Notes: generated by a model from the letters alone, not told the origin. 9,970 nucleotides of DNA from an uncultured Dysosmobacter sp. (GCA_934504065.1 CAKSVQ010000079.1:1-9970), one strand, 5' to 3'. Shown: positions 1-7,452, counted from the stretch's first letter. Made by a program: numbers and translations.

Positions 1-33
1 GGGAGGCTATTTTGGAGAAAAGGAGCAGATACC

Positions 34-666
34 ATGAAGCAAACAGAGAATAGCTGTCGGTTTCCTCTGGGGCAGGAGGGAAAACAAATGCTCGCGGAAA
101 TGAATGTACATCACGCGGCTGTGAACGCATTGACGCAGTGGTGCCTGAATGTGCAGAACGGGGATGTTGTGTTGGATATTGGGTGCGGCGGCGGTCGAGT
201 GCTGCGGCAGCTGGCGGACACCATAACGCACGGAAAGCTGTATGGGGTCGATTATTCCGAAACCTCCGTGCAGTGTGCGCAGGCGGAAAATGCCGCTGGG
301 ATCACAACCGGGAAGGTAACGGTTTGCCTAGGGGATGTCGCTGAGCTCCCCTTTCCGGACGCCATGTTTGACAAAGTTTACTCCATTGAAAGCTACTTTT
401 TCTGGCCGGATTTAGCCAGCAATCTGTGTGAGATTTTTCGCGTGGTGAAGCCGGGCGGGAAGGTCTGTATCGCGGAGAATGTCATGCGCCGGGAACAGTA
501 TACGGACGCGCAATGGCAGGAGATGGAAAACTATGAGATGCACCCAGTAAGCGCGGATGTGTTCGCGGGGCTACTCAAGGCGGCGGGATTTGCGGATGTA
601 ACGGCATATATGCGGTTTGAGGAGCAGCGGGAGCAGCTGTGCATGGAAGCGTATAAGCCGCAATAA
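34..666 (+). CDS. Class I SAM-dependent methyltransferase (Methyltransf_11/UbiE-like)
   Basis: This 210-residue protein should transfer a methyl group from S-adenosylmethionine to a small-molecule substrate that I cannot name; it has no signal peptide or membrane segment and should be cytosolic. The Rossmann-fold signature is clear: motif I VLDIGCGGG at residues 46-54, the acidic residue after strand 2 in GVDYS (D73) expected to bind the SAM ribose, GDVAELPF at about 100-107 (motif II area), and the post-III loop VVKPGGKV at about 137-144. Length fits the compact single-domain family. The ATG at 34 follows AAGGAG at 20-25 with 8 nt spacing, so this start is well supported. It is the first gene visible, so an upstream operon partner may lie outside the window. 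A strong terminator follows immediately. The C-terminal half, which sets substrate choice, has no motif I recognise. The family call is secure; the substrate is unknown. Confidence 0.93.
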   Translation: MKQTENSCRFPLGQEGKQMLAEMNVHHAAVNALTQWCLNVQNGDVVLDIGCGGGRVLRQLADTITHGKLYGVDYSETSVQCAQAENAAGITTGKVTVCLGDVAELPFPDAMFDKVYSIESYFFWPDLASNLCEIFRVVKPGGKVCIAENVMRREQYTDAQWQEMENYEMHPVSADVFAGLLKAAGFADVTAYMRFEEQREQLCMEAYKPQ

Positions 667-671
667 AAACC

Positions 672-716
672 AAAGGCATCCCCAGGACGAACATCGTTCA
701 TGGGGATGCCTTTTTT
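672..716. terminator. Bidirectional intrinsic terminator between convergent genes
   Basis: The arm AAAGGCATCCCC (672-683) pairs perfectly with GGGGATGCCTTT (702-713), and T711-T716 gives a U-run for the plus-strand transcript. A684 and T701 extend the stem, and GAAC/GTTC (689-692/696-699) forms a small inner helix. On the minus strand the stem is followed by a weaker T-rich stretch, so it can serve both the methyltransferase gene and the convergent tetR gene. Confidence 0.88.
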
Positions 717-750
717 GCGGTCATGGGATGGACGGCCCGGCTGCTTTTGT

Positions 751-1332
751 CTAGCTGAGAGAAAACAGGATTTTGTAGGCCGTCATGTAGTGGCCGTACA
801 GGGGGGAGGCGTCCTTGGAAAAAATCGCATCCTTGCCCCGACCAACCAGACCCGCACTCAGAATTTCCGCAATTTCAAAACTTTCCTGTCTGCTGCAGTT
901 GCGGTGCTGCAGAATCTCCACGAAAATTGAACAGGTGAATTCCTTCCACTTCTTTAAAAACAGCGGGTCTAAGTTTTCCTTGACCAGACATTTCAGAAGA
1001 TGTTGGTGCCGCAAAAAGAACCCGGAAAAGTAGTCCGCCAACGCGGAAGGGTTTTGGCTGGCCAGCATGGCCACGTGCGATTGCTTTGGTTCTGTGATGA
1101 TGCGGGCCGGCGCCACATAAAGTTCGTCCCTCTGCTGCGCCAGGGAATGGATGAAATCGTGCGAAAAGCTGTGCCACACCTCCGCCATGCCGGGAAATTG
1201 CTTGTAAAACGTGCTGCGGGCGATCTGTGCTTTCGCGATCACCATGGACACACTGATTTTTTCACAGCGCGTCTTTTTGCTCAGGGCCAGCGTCGCTTCC
1301 TTGATTTTCCGCACGCTCCCGACCGCATTCAT
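751..1332 (-). CDS. TetR/AcrR-family transcriptional regulator
   Basis: A 193-residue DNA-binding regulator. The N-terminal TetR helix-turn-helix is at residues 24-46 and includes the diagnostic IARSTFYKQF segment, in which the recognition helix is followed by TFY-x-x-F. The remaining ~145 residues are a helical ligand-binding and dimerisation domain that I cannot assign to a ligand. I chose the ATG at 1332 (MNAVGSVRKI) because AAAGGGG lies 8 nt upstream. The frame stays open upstream to an ATG at 1413, but that start would lie on top of the -35 box and adds a 27-residue extension not expected for TetR. The gene is divergent from the ABC importer operon, the usual arrangement for a local regulator, and operator-like repeats lie between them. 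It contains four cysteines (C23, C115, C134, C146), whose role is unknown. Family call is secure; that it controls the importer is inference. Confidence 0.9.
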   Translation of the reverse strand: MNAVGSVRKIKEATLALSKKTRCEKISVSMVIAKAQIARSTFYKQFPGMAEVWHSFSHDFIHSLAQQRDELYVAPARIITEPKQSHVAMLASQNPSALADYFSGFFLRHQHLLKCLVKENLDPLFLKKWKEFTCSIFVEILQHRNCSRQESFEIAEILSAGLVGRGKDAIFSKDASPLYGHYMTAYKILFSLS

Positions 1333-1383
1333 ACCGTCATCCCCTTTCTCGATGGTTTTCGACAAAAATTCATGCTTAGGTCG

Positions 1384-1413
1384 ATTGTAGCGCATGGAAA
1401 AAAGGCCTGTCAA
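1384..1413 (-). promoter_or_regulatory. Sigma-A promoter of the tetR gene
   Basis: Read on the minus strand, TTGACA (plus-strand 1408-1413) is a perfect -35 box. It is separated by 18 nt from TACAAT (plus-strand 1384-1389), one base from the -10 consensus. Transcription should begin near 1377, giving a leader of about 45 nt before the start at 1332. Confidence 0.8.
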
Positions 1414-1420
1414 GAAGAAT

Positions 1421-1446
1421 TTGCCTCATTGAGAAAAATTAGGCAA
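1421..1446. promoter_or_regulatory. Operator-like imperfect palindrome upstream of tetR
   Basis: The element reads TTGCCT-n-ATT, six bases, AAT-n-AGGCAA: nine of ten positions in each arm are complementary around a 6-nt centre. Size and symmetry suit a dimeric regulator such as TetR. It lies about 8 bp upstream of the tetR -35 box rather than over the core promoter. Its right part recurs almost exactly at 1530-1549. Binding by the neighbouring TetR protein is inference. Confidence 0.45.
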
Positions 1447-1529
1447 TAATGGTGGGCCTGGCTGACGATCCCCTCAGAAACGGTCAAAACAGGAGGGCAG
1501 ATAAAGCAGGAACATTGTCTATCGGGAGT

Positions 1530-1549
1530 GAGAAACATTAGTCAATAAT
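1530..1549. promoter_or_regulatory. Second copy of the operator-like sequence, upstream of the importer promoter
   Basis: These 20 bp match 1431-1450 at 18 of 20 positions (consensus GAGAAAMATTAGKCAATAAT) in the same orientation. The copy ends only a few bases before where the importer promoter's -35 box should be, and that -35 region is poor (TGGTGT at 17-nt spacing). A protein bound here could either block or assist polymerase. A partial left arm, ATTGTCTA at 1514-1521, faces TAGTCAAT at 1539-1546, with a wider spacing than in the first copy. Confidence 0.4.
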
Positions 1550-1572
1550 CTGTGGTGTTAAACAAACCGCTA

Positions 1573-1581
1573 TGCTACAAT
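1573..1581 (+). promoter_or_regulatory. Extended -10 promoter of the ABC importer operon
   Basis: TACAAT at 1576-1581 is preceded by TG at 1573-1574, an extended -10 element. No convincing -35 hexamer is present at 16-18 nt spacing, so the promoter probably relies on the TG extension or on a regulator. The predicted start near 1588 leaves a leader of about 40 nt to the SBP gene. Confidence 0.55.
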
Positions 1582-1628
1582 GAAATCGTAAACACACAAG
1601 CAAACCAATTGGGAATGGAGGTTCCATC

Positions 1629-3230
1629 ATGAAAACCAAGACAAAAATTTTTTCCTGGGTGGCTGCGGCCGTGCTGACGGCAGCGATGCTCATCTCTTTG
1701 GCCGGCTGCGGGAATGAGCCGTCGGCCGGCACCCCGGCAAACAGTACGCAAACCGCGGGTTCCTCCACCAAAAAGGATACCCTGATCCTTGCCGGAGACT
1801 ATGGTAGCCCTATGAATCCAGTGCTGCATAATACGGCGGACGTGCAGTCTGTGATTTTCTCCGGCCTGCTCAAGCTGGATTCCAAGAATCAGCCGATTTT
1901 GGATTTGGCAAAAAGCTACGATTACGACGAGGCCTCGATGACGTACACCTTCCATCTGCGGGAGGGGGTCAAGTGGCACGACGGCAAAGAGTTTACCGCG
2001 GACGACTGCGTTTTTACCTACACCGTCCTGACCCAGGATAAAAGCATCAGCTCCGATGTGCTTTCGAATTACCTGGATGTAGCGTCGGTTTCCGCGCCGG
2101 ATAAGCTCACCTTTGTGGTCAAAATGAAAGAGCCGAACCTCGCCATGCCCGCCTACTTTACCATCGGCATCATCCCGAAACACCTGCTGGAGGGCAAGGA
2201 CATCAATACCGACGCGTTTAACCAGCATCCCATCGGCACCGGCAGATACAAGTTTGTCTCCAAGGACACCGCAAGCAACAGCGTTGTCCTGGAACGCAAT
2301 GAGGATTACTACGATAACGTCCCCAAAATCAAGAGCCTGATCTTCAAAAATGTTGCCGATGAAACCGTGAAGGCCAATATGGCGCAGTCCGGCGAGGTGG
2401 ACATCGCGTGGCTCAACGCCAATTATATCAAGAGTTTCCAGGGGAACCCAGACTATCAGATCACCCGGCATAACTGCTGTGATTTCCGCGGCATCACCCT
2501 GCGGTACGACGGCGGGTTCTGGAAGGACAACGCGGACAGCGCCTATGCCCTAAACTATGCGATCGACAAGCAGGCCATCCTCAAAGCGACAGTCGACGGG
2601 AAAGGCGAGGTCGCCTACAGCCCTCTGCAGAAAACGAACCTCGGCGGCAACAAAAACGCTGACCTCTACCTTTACGATGTAGCGCAGGCCGCCAAAGAAC
2701 TGGAAAAGCTGGGATGGAAAAAGGGCAGCGATGGCATCCTTGAGCGCAAAGGCCAGAGATTCAGCTTCACCCTCATGGCGCCGGAATCCGAGGTCGAGCG
2801 GGTCGACATGGCAAAGCTGGTTGCCGATCAGCTCAAGGCCGTTGGCGTAGAAGTGAAGGTGTTCCCGCTGGCAAGCTGGGATTGGACCGGCTATGATTCC
2901 TATTTGGTCGGGGAGGCGTTTATCTTTGACGCCGATCAGTGCTACGCGTTTTATACCACCGGCGGCAGCAATAACGGGCAGGGCTACAGCAACCAAAAAG
3001 TGGATGAACTGCTGGCCCGGGCAAGGCACGAAACCGATCTCAGCAAACGGCAGGCCCTGTACGGCGAATTTGAAGTCGAGCAGGCTAAGAACCCGCGCGT
3101 CCTCCTGCTGAACTACCTGGATGCTTTCTATGTTAGCAAGTCTCAGATCAGGGGTATCGACGAGGGCAAGATTTTAGGGCACCATTCCCGCGGGATGCTT
3201 TGGAACGTGGAGAACTGGTACTTCGAGTAA
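1629..3230 (+). CDS. Lipoprotein solute-binding protein of a peptide/nickel-type ABC importer (SBP family 5)
   Basis: A 533-residue extracytoplasmic binding protein that should capture the substrate and deliver it to the two permeases encoded downstream. Residues 1-27 are a lipoprotein signal: basic KTKTK, hydrophobic core, and lipobox LAGC with C27 as the lipidated residue. A polar Ser/Thr/Ala linker (about 28-49) follows. The family 5 signature is plain at about 106-130, around REGVKWHDGKEFTADD, and a later hallmark is NYAIDK at 309-314. Length is typical for OppA/DppA/NikA proteins. GGAGG at 1617-1621 lies 7 nt before the ATG. It is the first gene of the importer operon, 54 nt before the permease gene. 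Family 5 members bind oligopeptides, dipeptides, nickel chelates, opines or sugars, and nothing visible here decides among these, so the peptide assignment rests on the ATPase subfamily and is tentative. Confidence 0.94.
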   Translation: MKTKTKIFSWVAAAVLTAAMLISLAGCGNEPSAGTPANSTQTAGSSTKKDTLILAGDYGSPMNPVLHNTADVQSVIFSGLLKLDSKNQPILDLAKSYDYDEASMTYTFHLREGVKWHDGKEFTADDCVFTYTVLTQDKSISSDVLSNYLDVASVSAPDKLTFVVKMKEPNLAMPAYFTIGIIPKHLLEGKDINTDAFNQHPIGTGRYKFVSKDTASNSVVLERNEDYYDNVPKIKSLIFKNVADETVKANMAQSGEVDIAWLNANYIKSFQGNPDYQITRHNCCDFRGITLRYDGGFWKDNADSAYALNYAIDKQAILKATVDGKGEVAYSPLQKTNLGGNKNADLYLYDVAQAAKELEKLGWKKGSDGILERKGQRFSFTLMAPESEVERVDMAKLVADQLKAVGVEVKVFPLASWDWTGYDSYLVGEAFIFDADQCYAFYTTGGSNNGQGYSNQKVDELLARARHETDLSKRQALYGEFEVEQAKNPRVLLLNYLDAFYVSKSQIRGIDEGKILGHHSRGMLWNVENWYFE

Positions 3231-3284
3231 GAGCCTGTTTCAAATCTGTCCGCACACAGAATGGAGCAAAGGAGGCGGGGATCC

Positions 3285-4319
3285 TTGAACAATCAAAATG
3301 CAAAAGCAAGGCTGGCTTGGAAGATCGGCAAGCGCTGTCTCGTTTTTGTGGCTGCTATGTTTCTGCTGTCGGTGGTGGTGTTCGTGTTTGCGCGGCTGGC
3401 TCCCGGGGACCCTTTGCAGGCGTTCTACGGCGACGCGGTGGAAAGCATGACCGCGCAGGATATGCAGGACGCCAGGGCAAGGCTGGGGCTCGACGGCCCC
3501 ATTTCGCTCCAATATTTCCGCTGGCTCGGCGGCGTGTTCCATGGGGATTTCGGCATCTCGCTGCAATACAAAATGCCGGTCATGCAGGTGATCGGGCCGT
3601 TAATCGGCAATACGCTGCTGCTTGGCGGCACCGGTTATGTTCTGGTTTTTGCCGTGTCGATTCTGTTGGCTATGGTCTGCGCTAGGTTTGAGGACAGCTG
3701 GCTGGATAAGCTCATCTGCAAGGTCAGCACGGTCATCTACTACATCCCGCCCTTCTGGGCCGGCGTGGTGCTGATTTTGATCTTCAGCATCAGTCTGCGC
3801 TGGTTCCCGAGCAGCGGGGCCTACGATACGGGCATGGCGGCGGACATCGGCAACCGCGTTTCCCATATGATTTTGCCCTTGGCGGTCATGATGGGGAGCC
3901 ACTTCTGGTACTACACCTACCTGATCCGCAACAAGCTGCTCGACGAGGTTCGCAAGGATTACGTCCTACTTGCCAAATCCAACGGGCTTGGGAAGAGCCG
4001 GATCCTTTGGGGACACTGCCTGCGGAACGTCGCGCCGACCATCGTGAGCGTGATGGCGATTTCCATCCCCCACGTGCTCAGCGGCACGTATATCGCCGAG
4101 GCGGTGTTCAACTATTCGGGTATCGGGGCGCTGGGCGTGGAGAGCGCCAAGTACCACGATTATAACCTTTTGATGGTGGTGGTCCTGCTCACCGGGATTC
4201 TGGTGATTGCCAGCAGTCTGCTGGCTCAAACCATCAATGAGAGTATCGACCCCAGAATGAAAGTAACGGAGGTGTCGTTATGGCGGCGCAGGCGCAGGAA
4301 AAAGACTTATTCCGCATAG
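3285..4319 (+). CDS. ABC importer permease, OppB/DppB type
   Basis: This 344-residue inner-membrane subunit should form half of the translocation channel. A first membrane helix at about residues 17-38 is followed by the typical extracytoplasmic region (APGDP, later HGDFGISL), then further hydrophobic segments consistent with about six helices. The cytoplasmic EAA coupling loop is DYVLLAKSNGLGKSRIL at about 225-241, where an ATPase subunit docks. I chose the TTG at 3285 because AAAGGAGG (3268-3275) lies 9 nt upstream; the in-frame ATG at 3261 has no ribosome binding site and would itself include that Shine-Dalgarno sequence. The protein would normally end near the DPRMK motif, but here a very basic tail (WRRRRRKK) follows. 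That tail is encoded in the 40-nt overlap with the next gene. The family is certain; the substrate is not. Confidence 0.92.
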   Translation: MNNQNAKARLAWKIGKRCLVFVAAMFLLSVVVFVFARLAPGDPLQAFYGDAVESMTAQDMQDARARLGLDGPISLQYFRWLGGVFHGDFGISLQYKMPVMQVIGPLIGNTLLLGGTGYVLVFAVSILLAMVCARFEDSWLDKLICKVSTVIYYIPPFWAGVVLILIFSISLRWFPSSGAYDTGMAADIGNRVSHMILPLAVMMGSHFWYYTYLIRNKLLDEVRKDYVLLAKSNGLGKSRILWGHCLRNVAPTIVSVMAISIPHVLSGTYIAEAVFNYSGIGALGVESAKYHDYNLLMVVVLLTGILVIASSLLAQTINESIDPRMKVTEVSLWRRRRRKKTYSA

Positions 4320-5191
4320 TGGGCGCGGGCTACCGGGTGCATACGCCCCAGCTGAAAAAACCCACCCTGCGGCACAAGCTCAGGGGCAAGCCGCTGGTTT
4401 CCATGACGGTTCTAGGCGTGATTTTTTTGGGCTGCTTTGCCGCAGAGTTCATCATGAACAACGACCCGACCGCCTTTTATCTCGACCACTGCAGCGAAGC
4501 GCCAAACGGCACGTTCTACTTTGGCACCGACTTCCTCGGACGGGATATTTTTTCGCTGATTTGGTTCGGCGGGCGGGTGTCCATTTTAATCGGCCTGCTC
4601 AGCGCGGCAATCATCACGGCCATCGGCATTGTGTACGGGTGTATCAGCGGTGTCTCCGGCAGCCGTCTGGATTCTTTCCTCATGCGCGTTACCGAGGTGG
4701 CTGGCAGCATCCCCTCGATTCTCTTTATCTTATTGATTACCGCCTTTTTCGGCAACAACAATATCCTTACCCTGTCTCTGGTCATCGGAATCGTCGGCTG
4801 GTTCAGCCTAGCCAGAATCGTACGCAGCGAGGTGCGGCAGATCCGCAGCCAAGAGTATGTTCTGGCCGCCCGTTGCATGGGCGCTGGGTTCGGGCATATC
4901 ATGCGCAGGCACCTAGTCCCCAATTTTGTATCGGCCATCATGTTCGTCATTATTTCCGGCATCAGCACCAGCATGGTGACTGAAGCCACCCTCAGTTTCC
5001 TCGGGCTGGGGTTGCCCGTGGAGGTCGTGTCCTGGGGCAGTATGCTGTCCCTAGCGAACCGGGCCTTGCTGCTCGGAACCTGGTGGGTCATTTTGATTCC
5101 CGGTTTCTTTTTGGTCGTCACCCTGCTGTGCATTACCAATATCGGGCACGCGCTGCGCAAGGAGGTCAATCGCCGGCCAAGCAACCTTTGA
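4280..5191 (+). CDS. ABC importer permease, OppC/DppC type
   Basis: A 303-residue membrane subunit that pairs with the OppB-type permease. It has an N-terminal cytoplasmic stretch, a first helix at about residues 38-58, and the family hallmark FGTDFLGRDIFSLIWFGGRVS at about 81-101. The EAA coupling loop EYVLAARCMGAGFGHIMRRH is at 192-211, and the conserved TEATLSFLGLGLP is at 234-246. Five to six hydrophobic segments are visible. The start ATG lies inside the end of the upstream permease gene, with GGAGG 7 nt upstream at 4268-4272, so translation of the two subunits is probably coupled. The next gene begins 36 nt after the stop. Length and motif order are normal for the family. Confidence 0.93.
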   Translation: MAAQAQEKDLFRIVGAGYRVHTPQLKKPTLRHKLRGKPLVSMTVLGVIFLGCFAAEFIMNNDPTAFYLDHCSEAPNGTFYFGTDFLGRDIFSLIWFGGRVSILIGLLSAAIITAIGIVYGCISGVSGSRLDSFLMRVTEVAGSIPSILFILLITAFFGNNNILTLSLVIGIVGWFSLARIVRSEVRQIRSQEYVLAARCMGAGFGHIMRRHLVPNFVSAIMFVIISGISTSMVTEATLSFLGLGLPVEVVSWGSMLSLANRALLLGTWWVILIPGFFLVVTLLCITNIGHALRKEVNRRPSNL

Positions 5192-5227
5192 CTGCGGTTT
5201 CTATTTCTACCCGAAAGGAGGGACGGC

Positions 5228-6343
5228 ATGAAGCCTGTTCTTGAAGTCAACCATTTGTCTGTGAGCTTTGATACCCCTCTGGGGGAGCTGGAGGCTGTGC
5301 GGGACGTGTCTTGGAAACTCGCGCCCGGCGAGGTGCTGGCTGTGGTGGGGGAATCCGGCTGCGGGAAGACCGTCATGGTGCAGTCCATCATGAAGCTGCT
5401 GCCCCCGACCGCCAAATATAAAGCGGGCCGGATCCTGGTCGAGGGGGAGGATCTTGTTCCGTATCCGGAGCGGAAAATGCGCAGGCTCCGCGCCAACGCG
5501 TTTTCAATGGTGTTCCAGGATCCGATGACGTCCCTGAACCCGACCATCCCCATTGGAAAGCAGATGGTGCAGGCCATTTGCCGGCACAGGAAGATCAGCC
5601 GGGAGGAGGCCCGGGAGAAGGCCATGGAACTGATGCGGATGGTGGAGATCGAGGAGGTGGAGGAACGGTTCCGGCTGCAGCCCCATTTCTTTTCCGGCGG
5701 GATGCGGCAGCGGTGCGTGCTGGCGATGGCGCTGGCGTCCGAGCCGAAGGTTATTTTCGCCGATGAGCCGACCACGTCCTTGGACGTTACCGTACAGGCC
5801 AAAATCCTCCGGCTCATCCGCAGTCTCAAGGAGCGGACCGGCGTTTCCTTTGTGTTCATCTCGCACGATCTGGGCGTGGTGGCCGGGGTTGCCGACCGGG
5901 TCGCGATTATGTACGCCGGGAAGATTGTGGAGATCGGTACGGTGCAGGAGGTTTTCTACGACCCTAGGCACCCGTACACATGGGGGCTGCTGTCGGCGCT
6001 GCCGGCCTTTGCGGACGAGCGGAATCTGTTGCGCAGCATCCCCGGCGCGCCGCCGGTCATGATCGACCTGCCCCCGGGCGACGCCTTCGCGCAGCGCAAT
6101 GCCTACGCCTTGGCGATCGACTACGAACGGGAGCCACCGATGTTCCGGATTTCGGAAACGCATTCGGCCGCCACCTGGCTGCTGGACCCACGGGCGCCGA
6201 AGATCGAGGCGCCGGCCGGGCTTCCCGGCAACGCCGCAGCCGCGCCGGTGCCGCCCCTGCGGGATTTGCCTGAAACAGCGGCCCCGGTCCGTACTCCCGC
6301 GTCCATCGACGCCGGTCCCGGTCTGGCAGGAGGTGAGGTATGA
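5228..6343 (+). CDS. oppD: ABC importer ATPase, OppD type
   Basis: A 371-residue cytoplasmic ATPase that should hydrolyse ATP to drive uptake. Motifs in order: Walker A GESGCGKT (41-48), Q-loop Q97 in VFQDPMTSLNP, signature FSGGMRQR (155-162), Walker B VIFADEP with catalytic E180, and switch histidine H213 in ISHDLG. The OppD/DppD C-terminal domain follows, with HPYTWGLLSALP from 248. Many relatives carry four cysteines after this point that bind an iron-sulfur cluster or metal. Here the equivalent positions read GDAF, RN, AI and AT, so all four are absent. From memory, OppD proteins of several Firmicutes share this cysteine-free form with THxAATWLL, which favours an oligopeptide-type system. 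Residues after ~322 form an Ala/Pro-rich, probably disordered tail. AAAGGAGGG (5214-5222) precedes the ATG by 5 nt. The stop overlaps the next start. Confidence 0.92.
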   Translation: MKPVLEVNHLSVSFDTPLGELEAVRDVSWKLAPGEVLAVVGESGCGKTVMVQSIMKLLPPTAKYKAGRILVEGEDLVPYPERKMRRLRANAFSMVFQDPMTSLNPTIPIGKQMVQAICRHRKISREEAREKAMELMRMVEIEEVEERFRLQPHFFSGGMRQRCVLAMALASEPKVIFADEPTTSLDVTVQAKILRLIRSLKERTGVSFVFISHDLGVVAGVADRVAIMYAGKIVEIGTVQEVFYDPRHPYTWGLLSALPAFADERNLLRSIPGAPPVMIDLPPGDAFAQRNAYALAIDYEREPPMFRISETHSAATWLLDPRAPKIEAPAGLPGNAAAAPVPPLRDLPETAAPVRTPASIDAGPGLAGGEV

Positions 6344-7224
6344 CTACCCCGGTTTTGGAGGTGTCGCACCTGCGGCAGTACTTCCGCGTCCATTCCCGTT
6401 TTACCGTCAAAGCGGTGGACGATATTTCCTTTTCCGTGCAGCCCGGCGAAATTTTCGCGCTGGTCGGGGAGAGCGGCTCCGGGAAATCCACGGTCGCGAA
6501 AACGGTCATGGGCCTGTACGCACCGACCGATGGGGAGATCGCCTTCCAAGGCCACGACATCACACACGCCGCCGGTCGGCGTGCGCATTCCGGTTTGCTT
6601 CACCGGAAGATGCAGATTATCTTCCAAGACTCCGCTGCGGCGCTCAATCCGCGCATGACCGTCGGGCAGATCATCCTAGAGCCGCTGAAGGTCAACCGGA
6701 TTTTCCGGGAGAAAAAGGAGCTTGTGCGCCGGCTGGACGAATTGCTGGAGCTGGTGGGGCTCAACCGGACCTTATGCCAGAAGACGCCGCCGGAAATCTC
6801 GGGAGGGCAGCGCCAGCGGGTGGCCATTGCCAGGAGCATCGCGTTGCAGCCGGACCTGCTCATTGCCGACGAGCCGATCGCCGCGCTGGATGTTTCCATC
6901 CAGGCACAGATTGTCAATCTGTTCCAGCACCTGCAGGCAGAGCATGGCTTCGCATTCCTGTTCATTGCGCATGACCTGGCCATTGTGCGCTTCCTAAGCG
7001 ACCGCGTCGGCGTGCTGTACCACGGCAAGCTGGTGGAGTGTGCGCCCACGGAGGAGCTGTTCCGCAACCCCCTGCATCCGTATACGCGGTCGCTGCTTTC
7101 GGCGGTGCCAAAGCCCGACCCCATCGCGGAACGAAATAAGGTGCTCCTGGAGTTTGACCGCAGTACCTTTCCGGGCAAGGGCGAGTGGAAAGAGGTTTCC
7201 CCGGGACACTTCCTGCTGGACTGA
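6340..7224 (+). CDS. oppF: ABC importer ATPase, OppF type
   Basis: The second ATPase, 294 residues, expected to form a heterodimer with the OppD-type subunit beneath the two permeases. Motifs: Walker A GESGSGKST (43-51), Q-loop Q96 in IFQDSAAALNP, signature ISGGQRQR (153-160), Walker B LLIADEP with E178, and switch histidine H211 in IAHDLA. The OppF-type C-terminal segment starts at HPYTRSLLSAVP (246-257) and ends with EWKEVSPGHFLLD. All catalytic residues are present. At 294 residues it is somewhat shorter than many OppF proteins, which often carry a cysteine-containing extension that is absent here. Its ATG overlaps the oppD stop as ATGA, with AGGAGG just upstream, so the two ATPases are translationally coupled. 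It is the last intact gene of the operon. Confidence 0.92.
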   Translation: MTTPVLEVSHLRQYFRVHSRFTVKAVDDISFSVQPGEIFALVGESGSGKSTVAKTVMGLYAPTDGEIAFQGHDITHAAGRRAHSGLLHRKMQIIFQDSAAALNPRMTVGQIILEPLKVNRIFREKKELVRRLDELLELVGLNRTLCQKTPPEISGGQRQRVAIARSIALQPDLLIADEPIAALDVSIQAQIVNLFQHLQAEHGFAFLFIAHDLAIVRFLSDRVGVLYHGKLVECAPTEELFRNPLHPYTRSLLSAVPKPDPIAERNKVLLEFDRSTFPGKGEWKEVSPGHFLLD

Positions 7225-7365
7225 CCCTGCAGTCTCTCGTTCTACGGAGACGCCTCCTCCCTGCTCGCGGTCATTTAGGACGGCGCCCAATTCCGCATTT
7301 TGCTCACGGATGTGCTCATGCAGGAGCTGGACGGCATCCGGTTGGCCGCTGCCCTGCGAGAGTAG
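7225..7365 (+). pseudogene. Broken response-regulator receiver fragment
   Basis: Directly after the oppF stop, the same reading frame encodes a stretch that reads like the middle of a CheY-type receiver: FYGDASSLLAVI, a stop at 7276-7278, then DGAQFRILLTDVLMQELDGI and RLAAALRE, then a stop at 7363-7365. In intact receivers the matching segment is typically LLTDxxMPxxDGIxLAxxLR, where the Asp of LLTD is phosphorylated. Here the usual Pro after Met is Gln. There is no start codon with a ribosome binding site, no N-terminal acidic pair, and no output domain. I read this as a decayed remnant of a two-component gene. The match is by eye over about 45 residues, so chance similarity is not excluded. 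Confidence 0.5.
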
Positions 7366-7392
7366 ATCGGGCTTGCGCGTCACGCGCAAAAC

Positions 7393-7452
7393 GGCTTTTC
7401 GCCGGAACGCTTCTTCGCTGAGCGCCTCTACTTTCGTATATTGTCTGGACAT
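7393..7452 (-). pseudogene. Possible N-terminal remnant of an IS3-type transposase OrfA
   Basis: On the minus strand an ATG at 7452, preceded by AGAGGTG about 6 nt upstream, starts MSRQYTKVEALSEEAFRRKA. This resembles the start of the small helix-turn-helix OrfA proteins of clostridial IS3-type elements. After about 20 codons the resemblance stops and the frame continues into the receiver debris and the oppF antisense. If the reading is right, only the first helix survives and the rest of the element has been deleted, with the junction near 7370-7393, beside the small palindrome TTGCGCG-TCA-CGCGCAA (7373-7389). This rests on recollection of family sequences and is tentative. Confidence 0.35.

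Noticed and set aside
1333..1413. N-terminal extension of the TetR protein to an ATG at 1413
   Set aside because: It would overlap the gene's own -35 and -10 boxes and adds 27 residues before the normal TetR N-terminus; the start at 1332 has a good ribosome binding site.
1575..2471. Minus-strand frame of 298 codons
   Set aside because: It is antisense to the solute-binding protein, whose lipobox and family signature are unmistakable, and it covers the operon promoter.
3261..3284. ATG at 3261 as the start of the OppB-type permease
   Set aside because: It has no ribosome binding site upstream, and it would place the AAAGGAGG site inside the gene; the TTG at 3285 is correctly spaced from that site.
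4516..5859. Long minus-strand reading frame (447 codons) across the second permease and the OppD-type ATPase
   Set aside because: It is antisense to two genes with complete family motifs, is rich in Arg/Ser/Thr, and shows no domain. It is a shadow of GC-rich coding DNA.
34..7224. Methyltransferase plus importer as a metallophore or modified-peptide uptake system
   Set aside because: The methyltransferase is convergent with tetR, has its own terminator, and there is no biosynthetic gene or metal-binding motif to support a link.
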